From NCBI GenBank assembly GCA_009780445.1, contig WRAA01000006.1, forward strand, positions 1-21,490: a stretch of 21,490 nt of DNA, read 5' to 3'. The notes under the pieces are model-generated. The model was not told the origin of the DNA. It saw only the letters and a program-made list of their open reading frames with translations, and made no database searches. Numbering within the stretch: position 1 is the first letter of the stretch; every line of letters begins with the position of its first letter. This stretch comes from Defluviitaleaceae bacterium. Lineage in GTDB: Bacteria > Bacillota > Clostridia > Lachnospirales > WRAA01. The translations under genes and the position numbers were made by a program. This document shows, piece after piece, positions 8,017-15,989 of the stretch.

Positions 8017-8057
8017 GATGTTGATAAGTGTGGGATAACTTGTTCGTAAGTAATGAG

Positions 8058-9401
8058 TTATCCCTTGATCCTGTTTTCGATCTCGAACAGGACATTGCGC
8101 AGATGTATGTCGTGTTCCACATCATCCGCGATTTTGTCGCATCCGTGGATGATTGTGGAGTGATCCTTGCCGAAGGCCTGGCCGATCTTGGTGCTTGATT
8201 CGTCCAGCAGTTTGCGGCAGAGGTACATGGCTATCTGGCGTGGATAGGCCACGTTTTTTGTGCGTCGGCGGCTCTTGATGTCTGCCAGGGTCAGGCTGTA
8301 ATAGTCGGCGACGATCTGCTGCACAAGCTCCATGGTGATCTCGCGCTTTGCGCTTTCGCCCATGATCTCCTGCACGATCAGCTCCGCGCTTTCGATGGTG
8401 ATGCTCTGCTCCGACAGCTTCGACATTGCGGATATCTTGTTGAGCGCGCCCTCAAGGTCGCGCACGTTTGAGACGATGTTCTTCGAGAGATACTGCGTTA
8501 TGTCCTTGGGCAGGCGAAGGTTCTCCGCGTCGGCCTTTTTCTCGAGTATGGCGGTGCGGGTCTCGAAGTCCGGCAGGGTGATGTCGGCTATCAGACCCCA
8601 GCCGAAGCGGGAGCGCAGACGCTCCTCGAGAGTTTCCAGCTTCTTGGGCGGCTGGTCGCTGGTGATGACGATCTGCTTGCCGGCGTTGTGCAGCGTGTTG
8701 AAGGTGTGGAAGAATTCTTCCTGCGTACTCTCCTTTTCCGATATGAACTGTATGTCGTCGATCATCAGCACATCTACGCCGCGGTACTTGTTGCGGAACT
8801 CAAGGTTCTTGCGGTCCTTGATGGCCTTTATCAGCTCGTTTGTGAAGTCCTCGCTGCTGACATACAGCACCTTCGCGTCCTTGTTCGCCTCGATGATAAA
8901 GTTGCCGATGGACTGCATGAGGTGGGTCTTGCCAAGCCCCACGCCGCCGTAGATGAACAGCGGGTTGTACGCGCTCTGCCCCGGGCTTTCGGCCACGGCC
9001 ACAGACGCGGCGTATGCGAAGTCGGTGCTCTTGCCCTTTACGAAGGACTCGAACACATAACGCGCCTTTAGGTTCGATCGGTTCAGGCGGTCGTGCAGGT
9101 CGTCGAATTCTTGGGACGAATTCTTGCCGCCGTGCTGGGAAGATGTTATTTTCACGACAAAATCAGTGCCTGTCGCGTTTCGCACAGCACCTGTGATATC
9201 CTTTAAGTATCTCTGTTCAATGGTAGATTTAAACAGGTCGCGGTTAGTTTGTACGATGTAGATGTCCTCGTCATAGTAAATCGGCTCTAGGGTCTTGATC
9301 CACGTATCGAAAATCACGTCGGTATACAGGCGTTTGAGTTGGATCAGGGCCTTCGCCCAGGATTCGTCCAGAAACTTGTAGTCAGCGGTGGTGCCTGTCA
9401 T
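8058..9401 (-). CDS. dnaA: Chromosomal replication initiator protein DnaA
   Basis: DnaA binds oriC boxes and opens the duplex. The 447 residues have the normal four-part plan: N-terminal oligomerisation/helicase-loading domain (1-85), a short linker, an AAA+ domain and the C-terminal DNA-binding domain. Walker A is GGVGLGKTH (152-160), Walker B is VLMIDDIQF (211-219), and the arginine-finger segment is RLRSRFGWGL (261-270). The box-recognition signature DHSTIIHG is close to the common DHSTVIHA. GGAGG lies 9 nt before the ATG. The preceding antiporter gene stops only 32 nt upstream, leaving no room for the usual dnaA promoter and box cluster. The gene is thus either cotranscribed with that operon or driven from a promoter inside its last gene. 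Confidence 0.98.
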   Translation of the reverse strand: MTGTTADYKFLDESWAKALIQLKRLYTDVIFDTWIKTLEPIYYDEDIYIVQTNRDLFKSTIEQRYLKDITGAVRNATGTDFVVKITSSQHGGKNSSQEFDDLHDRLNRSNLKARYVFESFVKGKSTDFAYAASVAVAESPGQSAYNPLFIYGGVGLGKTHLMQSIGNFIIEANKDAKVLYVSSEDFTNELIKAIKDRKNLEFRNKYRGVDVLMIDDIQFISEKESTQEEFFHTFNTLHNAGKQIVITSDQPPKKLETLEERLRSRFGWGLIADITLPDFETRTAILEKKADAENLRLPKDITQYLSKNIVSNVRDLEGALNKISAMSKLSEQSITIESAELIVQEIMGESAKREITMELVQQIVADYYSLTLADIKSRRRTKNVAYPRQIAMYLCRKLLDESSTKIGQAFGKDHSTIIHGCDKIADDVEHDIHLRNVLFEIENRIKG

Positions 9402-9433
9402 GCGCGTGATCCTCCCGATGGTTAGTCCTATGT

Positions 9434-11494
9434 TTATCCTGTGAATACGACAATCTGCACTATTGCGAAGCCGATGAAGAACACCAGCAGGCTATAGGCC
9501 AGTGAGCTGAACACAACCTTGAAGAAGTCTCCGCTAAAGCGCATGTTCAGGATGTGCGCGGCCTGTGCGATATGCGCAAGCTCGGCGTGTGTCTTGTGCT
9601 CCGCCTGTTCCTTGTCTGCGGCGATCTGCGCGGCTTCGTTCTCGCGGATCCAGAAGGCGCGGAAGAGGTTGAAGCCGCGGAAGGTCTTTGCGGCGGCCGC
9701 GGGGAGCAAGCTTCCCACAGAACGGGCTACAAGCGCGCCGGCAAAGGGCAGCGCCACAGCCAGCAGGGGGCGGTAGATCTTGCGCTCGATATCAAGGTAG
9801 CTTGGCCAGGCATAGATGTAGACCATGTGGCCGTGTTCGTCCTTGGACATCAGGCACACCCGTACTATCAGCGCGTAGATGATGGAGCCGATGAAGATGG
9901 AGGCCAACGCGCCGCGAAGGCTTATCCACGCAAGAAAGTTGATTTCGTAAGCCGGCACGGTCATCAGCATAAAGTCCTGCGCCATGGCCGCAATCGGTAT
10001 CATAAACCGGTAGGGGATAAGCCCCAGGGCGGGCATAAGCAGGGCGCAGACAAGAATCACGGCGGAGCTTGTCCTCGAGAGGTAGCGTTTGTTGTAGCCG
10101 GCCATCTTGGCTTGGCATACGGGGTTTTTCTCGACACAGAGGCATACGAAGATCTTGATCATGTAGGCCGTGGTGAGTCCGCCCGTAAGGGTGAACAGAA
10201 CCTCCATGATCGTAAAGTATGACGACCACCAGCTGTAGTACTGGAACTGCCACACATGGTAGACCAGTGTTTCGTGCAGCAGGGTCTTGCTGACGTAACC
10301 GCTCCAGAACGGCACGCCGATGATGGACATAGTGCCCATAAGGAACGCGAAGGTGAACAGCGGCTTGCCGCGCCCAAAGCCGCGTATCTTGTTGAGGTTA
10401 AGCTCGTGGGTGTTCATCATAACCACGCCGGCCAGCATGAACAGCAGCAGCTTGATTAGGGAGTGGTTGACCATGTGGAGCATGGTGCCGTGTACGGCCA
10501 GCGATGTATAGTATGGGTCGATAATGGCCTGCATACCCACGCCAAGGATGATGAAGCCGATCTGCGACACGGAGGAGTATGCCAGGGTGCGCTTGAGGTC
10601 TGTGGAGAACAGGGCAAGCATCGCGCCGGTGATCATTCCCGCGCCGCCGATGCTGACCATCAGCACGCCCCAGCCGAAGTTGCGGTTAAATATCAACGCG
10701 CCGATGATGATTATGCCGAACACCCCAGCCTTGGTGAGTATGCCGGAGAGCAGCGCGCTTGCGGGCGCGGGAGCCACGGGGTGGGCGTTTGGCAGCCAGA
10801 TGTGCAGAGGGTACATGCCGGCCTTTCCGCCGAAACCCACCAGCAGGAACGCCCCGGCAAGGTAGAGGATGCCTGGGTCGCCCTCGTAAGCTTGGATCGC
10901 GCTGTAGAGCATGGCGATCTCGGTGGTTTGCAGTGTGTGCGAAATGATAAAGATGCCGAACAGCAGGGACAGGCCGCCGATAACGGCCACTGCCACATAT
11001 GTGCGCGCCGCGTCGATGGTAGCCGGCTTTTCGTCATGGACGACAAGCACGTAGGACGCGAAGGACATAATTTCGAAGAAGAGGAAGGTGGTGAGCAGGT
11101 CCGCGGAAAAGAACACGCCCAGCGTCGCCCCGAAGGTTATCATCGAAAAGAAGGTGTAGCGGTTGCGGTTGCGATAATGGGCGAAGTATTCCCGCGCGAA
11201 TATGGTCGTTGCCATCCACATAAACGCGGCGATAACGCCGTAGACCACGCGGAAGCCGTCCAGCCGGAAGTACATTCGAAAGCCCATGAACGCGCTCCAC
11301 TCGAAGTAGGGCAGGTTGGCCGGCCAAGAGGTGAGGGCTATGGCCGCGATACCAAGGAAGGTTGTGGCCGCGACAAAGCTTGCGAAATAGTCGCGATAGT
11401 TTTTGTTGAACCTTCCCACTATATAACCGGCCACCGCGCCGATTATCGGCCAGAACACCAGCACCAGAAGGCTTGGGTTTCCCGAAAACGTCAT
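9434..11494 (-). CDS. NuoL/MrpA-N-type antiporter-like subunit (complex I subunit 5 family)
   Basis: A large polytopic membrane protein of 686 residues from the proton-translocating antiporter family, the last gene of the cluster. Key residues are present: Glu141 in FFEIMSFASY, Lys224 in GFGGKAGMYPLHIWLPNAH and the APAPASALLSG segment. Compared with the other four large subunits it has an extra C-terminal section: more membrane segments, then a charged stretch rich in Ala, Glu and His (IAADKEQAEHKTHAEL), then a final membrane helix. The extra section resembles the longer NuoL/MrpA layout in kind, though a true lateral helix cannot be shown here. The start is ATG at 11494, with GAGG 8 nt upstream; a GTG at 11503 is too close to that ribosome site. 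It most likely forms an outer ion-channel subunit of the complex. Confidence 0.88.
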   Translation of the reverse strand: MTFSGNPSLLVLVFWPIIGAVAGYIVGRFNKNYRDYFASFVAATTFLGIAAIALTSWPANLPYFEWSAFMGFRMYFRLDGFRVVYGVIAAFMWMATTIFAREYFAHYRNRNRYTFFSMITFGATLGVFFSADLLTTFLFFEIMSFASYVLVVHDEKPATIDAARTYVAVAVIGGLSLLFGIFIISHTLQTTEIAMLYSAIQAYEGDPGILYLAGAFLLVGFGGKAGMYPLHIWLPNAHPVAPAPASALLSGILTKAGVFGIIIIGALIFNRNFGWGVLMVSIGGAGMITGAMLALFSTDLKRTLAYSSVSQIGFIILGVGMQAIIDPYYTSLAVHGTMLHMVNHSLIKLLLFMLAGVVMMNTHELNLNKIRGFGRGKPLFTFAFLMGTMSIIGVPFWSGYVSKTLLHETLVYHVWQFQYYSWWSSYFTIMEVLFTLTGGLTTAYMIKIFVCLCVEKNPVCQAKMAGYNKRYLSRTSSAVILVCALLMPALGLIPYRFMIPIAAMAQDFMLMTVPAYEINFLAWISLRGALASIFIGSIIYALIVRVCLMSKDEHGHMVYIYAWPSYLDIERKIYRPLLAVALPFAGALVARSVGSLLPAAAAKTFRGFNLFRAFWIRENEAAQIAADKEQAEHKTHAELAHIAQAAHILNMRFSGDFFKVVFSSLAYSLLVFFIGFAIVQIVVFTG

Positions 11495-11504
11495 GTCAGG
11501 CACC

Positions 11505-12977
11505 TCATTGTATGATTACGTTAGCAATACCGTTGATATACTCTATCAGAGAAGCGGGGAACATGCCGGGCAGGATGGCCAGGGCCGCGAGGATTATCAG
11601 CGGCACGGTCATCAGCTTGCCGGGTTCGGTGTTCACAAGCTTTTTATAGTCGTAGTTATGGCCGGGGAAGAAGGCCGCGGCGAAGATGGAGACGAGGTAG
11701 CCGGCGGTGAGCATCGCGCTGACCATCAGCATACCCGCGCCCACAAAACCCAGTGTCGGGTGGTTGGACGTTATGCCGCCCATGGCAAGGTGCCACTTGC
11801 TGATAAAGCCGCCTGTGGGCGGTATACCCACCAAGGCCAGAGCCGCAAGGGTGAAGCACCACATCGTAATGGGCATGGCCTTTCCGATACCCCGCAGTTC
11901 GTAGACATAGGTCTTGCCCGTCTTGCGGGAAACCGCGCCGGCGCAGAGGAAGAGGGCGGTCTTGATAATGCCGTGGAACACAACGTGCAGGAGCGCGCCC
12001 AGGAAGGCCAGCGGGTTCAGCAGGATTATGCCGAACAGCACGTATGACAGCTGGCTGACGGAAGAGTAGGCCAGCCGCCTGGCGAAGAGCTTCTCCTTGT
12101 AGGCAAGCATGGAACCGCTGAACACGGTGAACATGGTTATGGCGATAAGCGCGGTCTGCACCCATGTGCCGAAAATGAAGTCCGCGCCGAAGAGGTAAAA
12201 TGTGGTACGGATGATGGCCAGCACCGCAACCTTGGACACCACGCCCGAAAACAGGGCGGCGGCCGGAGCGGGGGCAAGGGGGTAGGACGCGGGCACCCAG
12301 TCGAACAGCGGCCAGATATAGGCCTTTACGCCAAGGCCAAGGAAGGCCAGCAGGAACATGAACGGCAGAAGCCCCTCGTTGCCGGCAAGCAGGGCCCGAT
12401 CCAGCACTCCGCCGGGGGTGAAGTCTGTGGTGACGCCGAAGTGCGCCACAAACACAAAGGCCACAAGGGCAAGTCCCGCGCCGAAGAAGGAGTACATCAG
12501 GTACTTCACGCCGGCCTTCATGGCGGCGGGTGTGCCGGAGTAGACCACCAGCGGATATGTCAGCAGGGTGATAAGCTCGTAGAAGAGGTAGAGCGTGAAC
12601 AGGTTGCCGGACATTGCGGCACCGGCCACCGCGCCGTAGCTCATGAGGAAGAAGCGGAAGAAGGCGGCGTCCTTGGCCTCGCGCTCGATATAGGCGAAGG
12701 CGTAGAACGTGACGGCAAGCCAGAGCAGTGAGGCAAGCACAAGGAAGAACCGCGCAAGATCATCCGTGCGCAGGAAGAGGTTGATGACCGGGGTGATCTC
12801 CAGCACTCTCAGGCCGGCATAGCCCGCGTTTGCGATAGCAAGGGCGATAACCGTGTTGGCCGCGACCACGGCCGCGACATAAACTTGAAGCCTGCCGCGT
12901 TTGCCGCCTGTAACCGCCGGCAGAGCCGCGCCCGCCGCGATGGGCAGTAGTATGGGGATAAGGAGCCAAAAACTCAT
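11505..12977 (-). CDS. MrpD/NuoN-type antiporter-like subunit 4
   Basis: A polytopic membrane protein of 490 residues in the proton-translocating transporter family. The two hallmark charged residues are visible: Glu134 in LFYELITLLTYPLVVYSG and Lys218 in GLGVKAYIWPLFDWVPASY, followed by PLAPAPAAALFSG. The DWVPASYPLAP form separates it from the WLPDAH type of its neighbours, so it is a distinct branch and not a recent copy. The ATG at 12977 has GGAAGG 8 nt upstream and is preferred over a GTG nine bases earlier. It follows the previous gene by 24 nt and ends about 10 nt before the start of the next, so it belongs to the same operon. Confidence 0.87.
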   Translation of the reverse strand: MSFWLLIPILLPIAAGAALPAVTGGKRGRLQVYVAAVVAANTVIALAIANAGYAGLRVLEITPVINLFLRTDDLARFFLVLASLLWLAVTFYAFAYIEREAKDAAFFRFFLMSYGAVAGAAMSGNLFTLYLFYELITLLTYPLVVYSGTPAAMKAGVKYLMYSFFGAGLALVAFVFVAHFGVTTDFTPGGVLDRALLAGNEGLLPFMFLLAFLGLGVKAYIWPLFDWVPASYPLAPAPAAALFSGVVSKVAVLAIIRTTFYLFGADFIFGTWVQTALIAITMFTVFSGSMLAYKEKLFARRLAYSSVSQLSYVLFGIILLNPLAFLGALLHVVFHGIIKTALFLCAGAVSRKTGKTYVYELRGIGKAMPITMWCFTLAALALVGIPPTGGFISKWHLAMGGITSNHPTLGFVGAGMLMVSAMLTAGYLVSIFAAAFFPGHNYDYKKLVNTEPGKLMTVPLIILAALAILPGMFPASLIEYINGIANVIIQ

Positions 12978-13001
12978 GCTGTTCACCTTCCGCAGATATA
13001 T

Positions 13002-14477
13002 CTACCAAATGCTTGAAATGCCTATTAAGATGTAGGATGTTACCGGCCCGCTGAACAGCGCAAATATGATGATGAGCGAAGCCAGGCAGATGACGGGCGC
13101 GAGTTCTTTCAGCGGACGTTCCGGTGCGGACTGATCCGCAAGCTCGTCCTCCGTGTTAAACTTGCCGAAGATGGCGCGAAAGACTATCGGCAGATAGTAG
13201 CTTCCGTTGAGCAAGGCCGAGAAGGCCAGCACGCCCAGGAGCCAGTAGTGCTGAGAATCAATAATGCCGGCGGCGAAGACCCACTTGCTGTTAAAGCCCA
13301 TGAACAGCGGAATACCGATCATCGAGAGTGCGCCCGTGGTGAAGAGTGCCATTGTAACGCGCATCCGCGCCCAGAGGCCGGACATCTTTTCGATATCCCG
13401 GTTGTGTGTCTGCTCGACGATGGAGCCTGCAGACAGGAACAGCACCGGCTTTGTGACGGCATGGGCAAGGATGTGGAACATGGCCGCAAACAGCCCAAGC
13501 TGCGTACCCATGCCAATGCCCATGAAGATGTAGCCGATCTGCGAAACGGAGGAATAGGCGATAAGCCGCTTGATGTCCGTCTGCAAGAGGGCCATCACAG
13601 ACCCGGCGATCATGGCCGTTGCGCCGGTGATCATCACGGCGCCCAGGATCGTGGACAGCACATGGTCGTTCAGCAGGATGTCCGCGCCGATAGCCTTGTG
13701 CAGGATCTTGATGTACAGGAATATGTACGCCTTCAGCACAAGTCCGGACAAAATGGCCGACGACGGCGCGGGCGCGGTGCTGTGCGCATCCGGCAGCCAG
13801 ATGTGCAGGGGGAACAGCGCGCTCTTGAGCGCGGTGCCGACCGTAATAAATATCAGGGCGTTGCGCACCGAATCTTCGTTGCCGGCAAGGTTGTGGCTAA
13901 GGCTTGCGTAAATGCCGGTGATGGAGAGCGCGTCGGTGATGAAGTAGAGTATTATTATGCCCATTAGTATGAAGCTGGAGCCTAGTATTGACAGCGAGAG
14001 GTACTTCAGCCCGGCCTTGAGGTTCTCCGGCTTGTTCTTGATGATGACTAAACCGGCGGCGGCGAAGGAGCTTGCCTCCACCAGCAGGAACACATTCACG
14101 AAGTTTTCGAACACAACCACGCCGCAGAGTGTGGCCACGAGGGCGCACATAAGCGCGTAATAGGCCGGTAAGCGCGGGGCGTCGATGTCGTGGCCGATCA
14201 TTCCGGCGGACGCCCAGACGATAAACAGGCCAACGCCCGTGAACAGGGCGGCCATAAACGCGTCGAGAGGGGTCACAAGCACATAGAAGTTCCATGGCTC
14301 CGCGCCGAGTATTACGCTGATGGGTTCGGCCGCCGCGGCGTGCATCATCACAAGGGAGAGGACGAAGGCCGCCGCGTGAGCCGCAACGGCAATCAGCTTC
14401 ACCGCGGGGTCGGCCTTGAAAATAAGGCAGAGAGCCGCGGCGGCGAACAACGTCAAGATTATGGCTATCGGAAGCAT
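13002..14477 (-). CDS. MrpD-type antiporter-like subunit 3 (tandem paralogue, canonical motif)
   Basis: A polytopic membrane protein of 491 residues. Glu134 sits in LLVEASSFAAAG and Lys218 in ALKSALFPLHIWLPDAH, followed by the usual APAPSSAILSG. The protein aligns without gaps to the next upstream gene over at least the first 240 residues, with 42 of 60 positions identical at 121-180 by hand count. Both end in a similar GPV...IGI.SIW tail. The two are therefore a tandem duplicate pair. This copy keeps the canonical H-x-W-L-P-D-A-H motif and is probably the ion-translocating one. The gap to the upstream copy is 7 nt, with TAGGTG 4 nt before the ATG. Confidence 0.88.
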   Translation of the reverse strand: MLPIAIILTLFAAAALCLIFKADPAVKLIAVAAHAAAFVLSLVMMHAAAAEPISVILGAEPWNFYVLVTPLDAFMAALFTGVGLFIVWASAGMIGHDIDAPRLPAYYALMCALVATLCGVVVFENFVNVFLLVEASSFAAAGLVIIKNKPENLKAGLKYLSLSILGSSFILMGIIILYFITDALSITGIYASLSHNLAGNEDSVRNALIFITVGTALKSALFPLHIWLPDAHSTAPAPSSAILSGLVLKAYIFLYIKILHKAIGADILLNDHVLSTILGAVMITGATAMIAGSVMALLQTDIKRLIAYSSVSQIGYIFMGIGMGTQLGLFAAMFHILAHAVTKPVLFLSAGSIVEQTHNRDIEKMSGLWARMRVTMALFTTGALSMIGIPLFMGFNSKWVFAAGIIDSQHYWLLGVLAFSALLNGSYYLPIVFRAIFGKFNTEDELADQSAPERPLKELAPVICLASLIIIFALFSGPVTSYILIGISSIW

Positions 14478-14484
14478 GGCACAC

Positions 14485-15954
14485 CTACCAAATACTGTCT
14501 ATACCGATGCTGATATAGCTGACAGGCCCGCTGATAACGGCAAAGGCGACTACGAGCAGGGCAAGGCACACGATGGGGGCAAGGCCGCGTACCGCGCATT
14601 CGCGGACGCTTCGCAGCCGCACGGCCTCCCCGCCGGTATCGCCGAAGAACGCCCGCACAACCACGGGCAGATAGTAACAGCCGTTAAGCAGGGACGACAG
14701 CGCGAGAACCGCCAGCAGCCATATGTGTGAAGAGTCGAAGATGCCCATTGCGAAGAACCACTTGCTGTTGAAGCCGATGAGCAGGGGTATGCCCACCATG
14801 GAAAGCGCGCCCACGGTGAACAGAGCCATTGTCACGCGCATCTTTGTGCCAAGCCCCGCCATGTCGCCGATCTCGCGGCTGCCGGTCTGCCGGATCACAG
14901 AGCCGGCCACAAGAAACAGCATGGCCTTGGTGACGGCGTGGGTCAGGAAGTGGAACACCACGGCAAACAGCCCCAGCCGCGTACCCATGCCGACACCCAG
15001 GAAGAAGTAACCCACCTGTGCCACGGAAGAATAGGCTATCATACGCTTGAGATCCGTTTGCAGCAAGGCCATTGCACTGCCGGCGATCATCGCGGCGGCA
15101 CCCAGGATCATAACGAGCTGTAAGGTCGTGGTCATAACACGGTCGTTCAGCAGAATTTCCGCGCCGAAGGCCTTGTGCAGCACCATGATGTAGAAGAATA
15201 TATACGCCTTCTGCACCAGGCCGGAAAGCAGGGCGGAAGAAACGGAAGGCGCAATGGAGTAAGCGTCAGGGAAGGCGATGTGCATGGGGAACAGCCCGCT
15301 TTTCAGCGCGACACCAATGGTTATGAACATCAGCGCGTTATACGCGGCGACTTCATTGCCGGCGTACCCGGCGGAGAGGCTCTGGTGTATGCCCGTTACC
15401 GACAGCGAACCCGTAAGCGCGTAAAGCGTGATGATGCCCATGAGGATGAAGCTGGAGCCGAGTATGGACAGCGTGAGGTATTTAAGCCCCGCGCGCATGT
15501 TCTCCGGGCGGTTCTTGATTACGATGATGCCGGCGGCGGCGAAGGAGCTGACCTCCATGAGTATGAACACGTTAAAGAGGCTGCCGAAGATCACCACGCC
15601 CACAAGGGAGGCAATAAGCACGCACACAAGGGCGTAGTACATGGGAATTCGCGCCGGCTCGATGTCATAGTCCACAAGGTTGGCCGACGCCCACACGACC
15701 ATCAGGCTTACGCCCACAAACAGGCAGACCATGAAGGCCGCAAGCGGCGTAACCAGCACATAGATGTTCCAGGGCGCGGCACCGATAACAAGGCGTATGG
15801 TCTCGTTCGCGCTCTGCGAAAGCAGTGCGGCCGAAAGGCCGAAGGCCACGGCAAACGCGCCGACGGCAAGCATCTTGGCCGTGGCATTGGCCTTCACAGA
15901 AGCTATCACGCCGGCCATAACAAGCAGGAACAGCATAATTGTTATCGGCAGCAT
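14485..15954 (-). CDS. MrpD-type antiporter-like subunit 2 (tandem paralogue, altered motif)
   Basis: A polytopic membrane protein of 489 residues, paralogue of the gene just downstream. Glu134 (LMEVSSFAAAG) and Lys218 (GVALKSGLFPMH) are kept. However, the motif that reads HIWLPDAHSTAPAPSS in its partner is HIAFPDAYSIAPSVSS here: the Trp, Leu and final His are all replaced, and the first Pro-bearing loop is changed. The C-terminal part has a longer basic loop (VRLRSVRECAVRG). The reading frame is intact with an ordinary ribosome site (GAGGAG, 8 nt), so it is not decaying. The copy may have a structural or altered ion-handling role in the complex. Confidence 0.87.
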   Translation of the reverse strand: MLPITIMLFLLVMAGVIASVKANATAKMLAVGAFAVAFGLSAALLSQSANETIRLVIGAAPWNIYVLVTPLAAFMVCLFVGVSLMVVWASANLVDYDIEPARIPMYYALVCVLIASLVGVVIFGSLFNVFILMEVSSFAAAGIIVIKNRPENMRAGLKYLTLSILGSSFILMGIITLYALTGSLSVTGIHQSLSAGYAGNEVAAYNALMFITIGVALKSGLFPMHIAFPDAYSIAPSVSSALLSGLVQKAYIFFYIMVLHKAFGAEILLNDRVMTTTLQLVMILGAAAMIAGSAMALLQTDLKRMIAYSSVAQVGYFFLGVGMGTRLGLFAVVFHFLTHAVTKAMLFLVAGSVIRQTGSREIGDMAGLGTKMRVTMALFTVGALSMVGIPLLIGFNSKWFFAMGIFDSSHIWLLAVLALSSLLNGCYYLPVVVRAFFGDTGGEAVRLRSVRECAVRGLAPIVCLALLVVAFAVISGPVSYISIGIDSIW

Positions 15955-15989
15955 TTGAACATCTCCTCAATCTAATTAAAGCGAACGCA

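Larger units (their letters stand above)
7770..8057. other. oriC: Chromosomal replication origin (oriC), dnaA-dnaN intergenic region
   Basis: This 288-bp gap between dnaA and dnaN is the only sizeable non-coding stretch in the replication gene cluster. It holds one perfect DnaA box TTATCCACA (7996-8004) and three with a single mismatch: 7965-7973, 8008-8016 and, on the minus strand, 7844-7852. Weaker relatives lie at 7918-7926 and 7936-7944. AT-rich stretches lie at 7791-7825 and 7971-8000. The minus-strand box is followed by a GC spacer and a run of DnaA-trios pointing into AT-rich DNA on the dnaN side, as in Bacillus subtilis incC. Position and box content make the call strong. No initiation data are available, and the region upstream of dnaA does not add a second box cluster. 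Confidence 0.9.

Noticed and set aside
9434..11494. Identification as a respiratory complex I or hydrogenase operon
   Set aside because: Only membrane antiporter-type and Mrp small subunits are present; no redox, quinone-site or metal-centre subunit is seen in the window.
10463..11515. Plus-strand open frame of 350 codons opposite the last antiporter gene
   Set aside because: Highly charged, His/Gly-rich translation typical of the reverse complement of membrane-protein codons.
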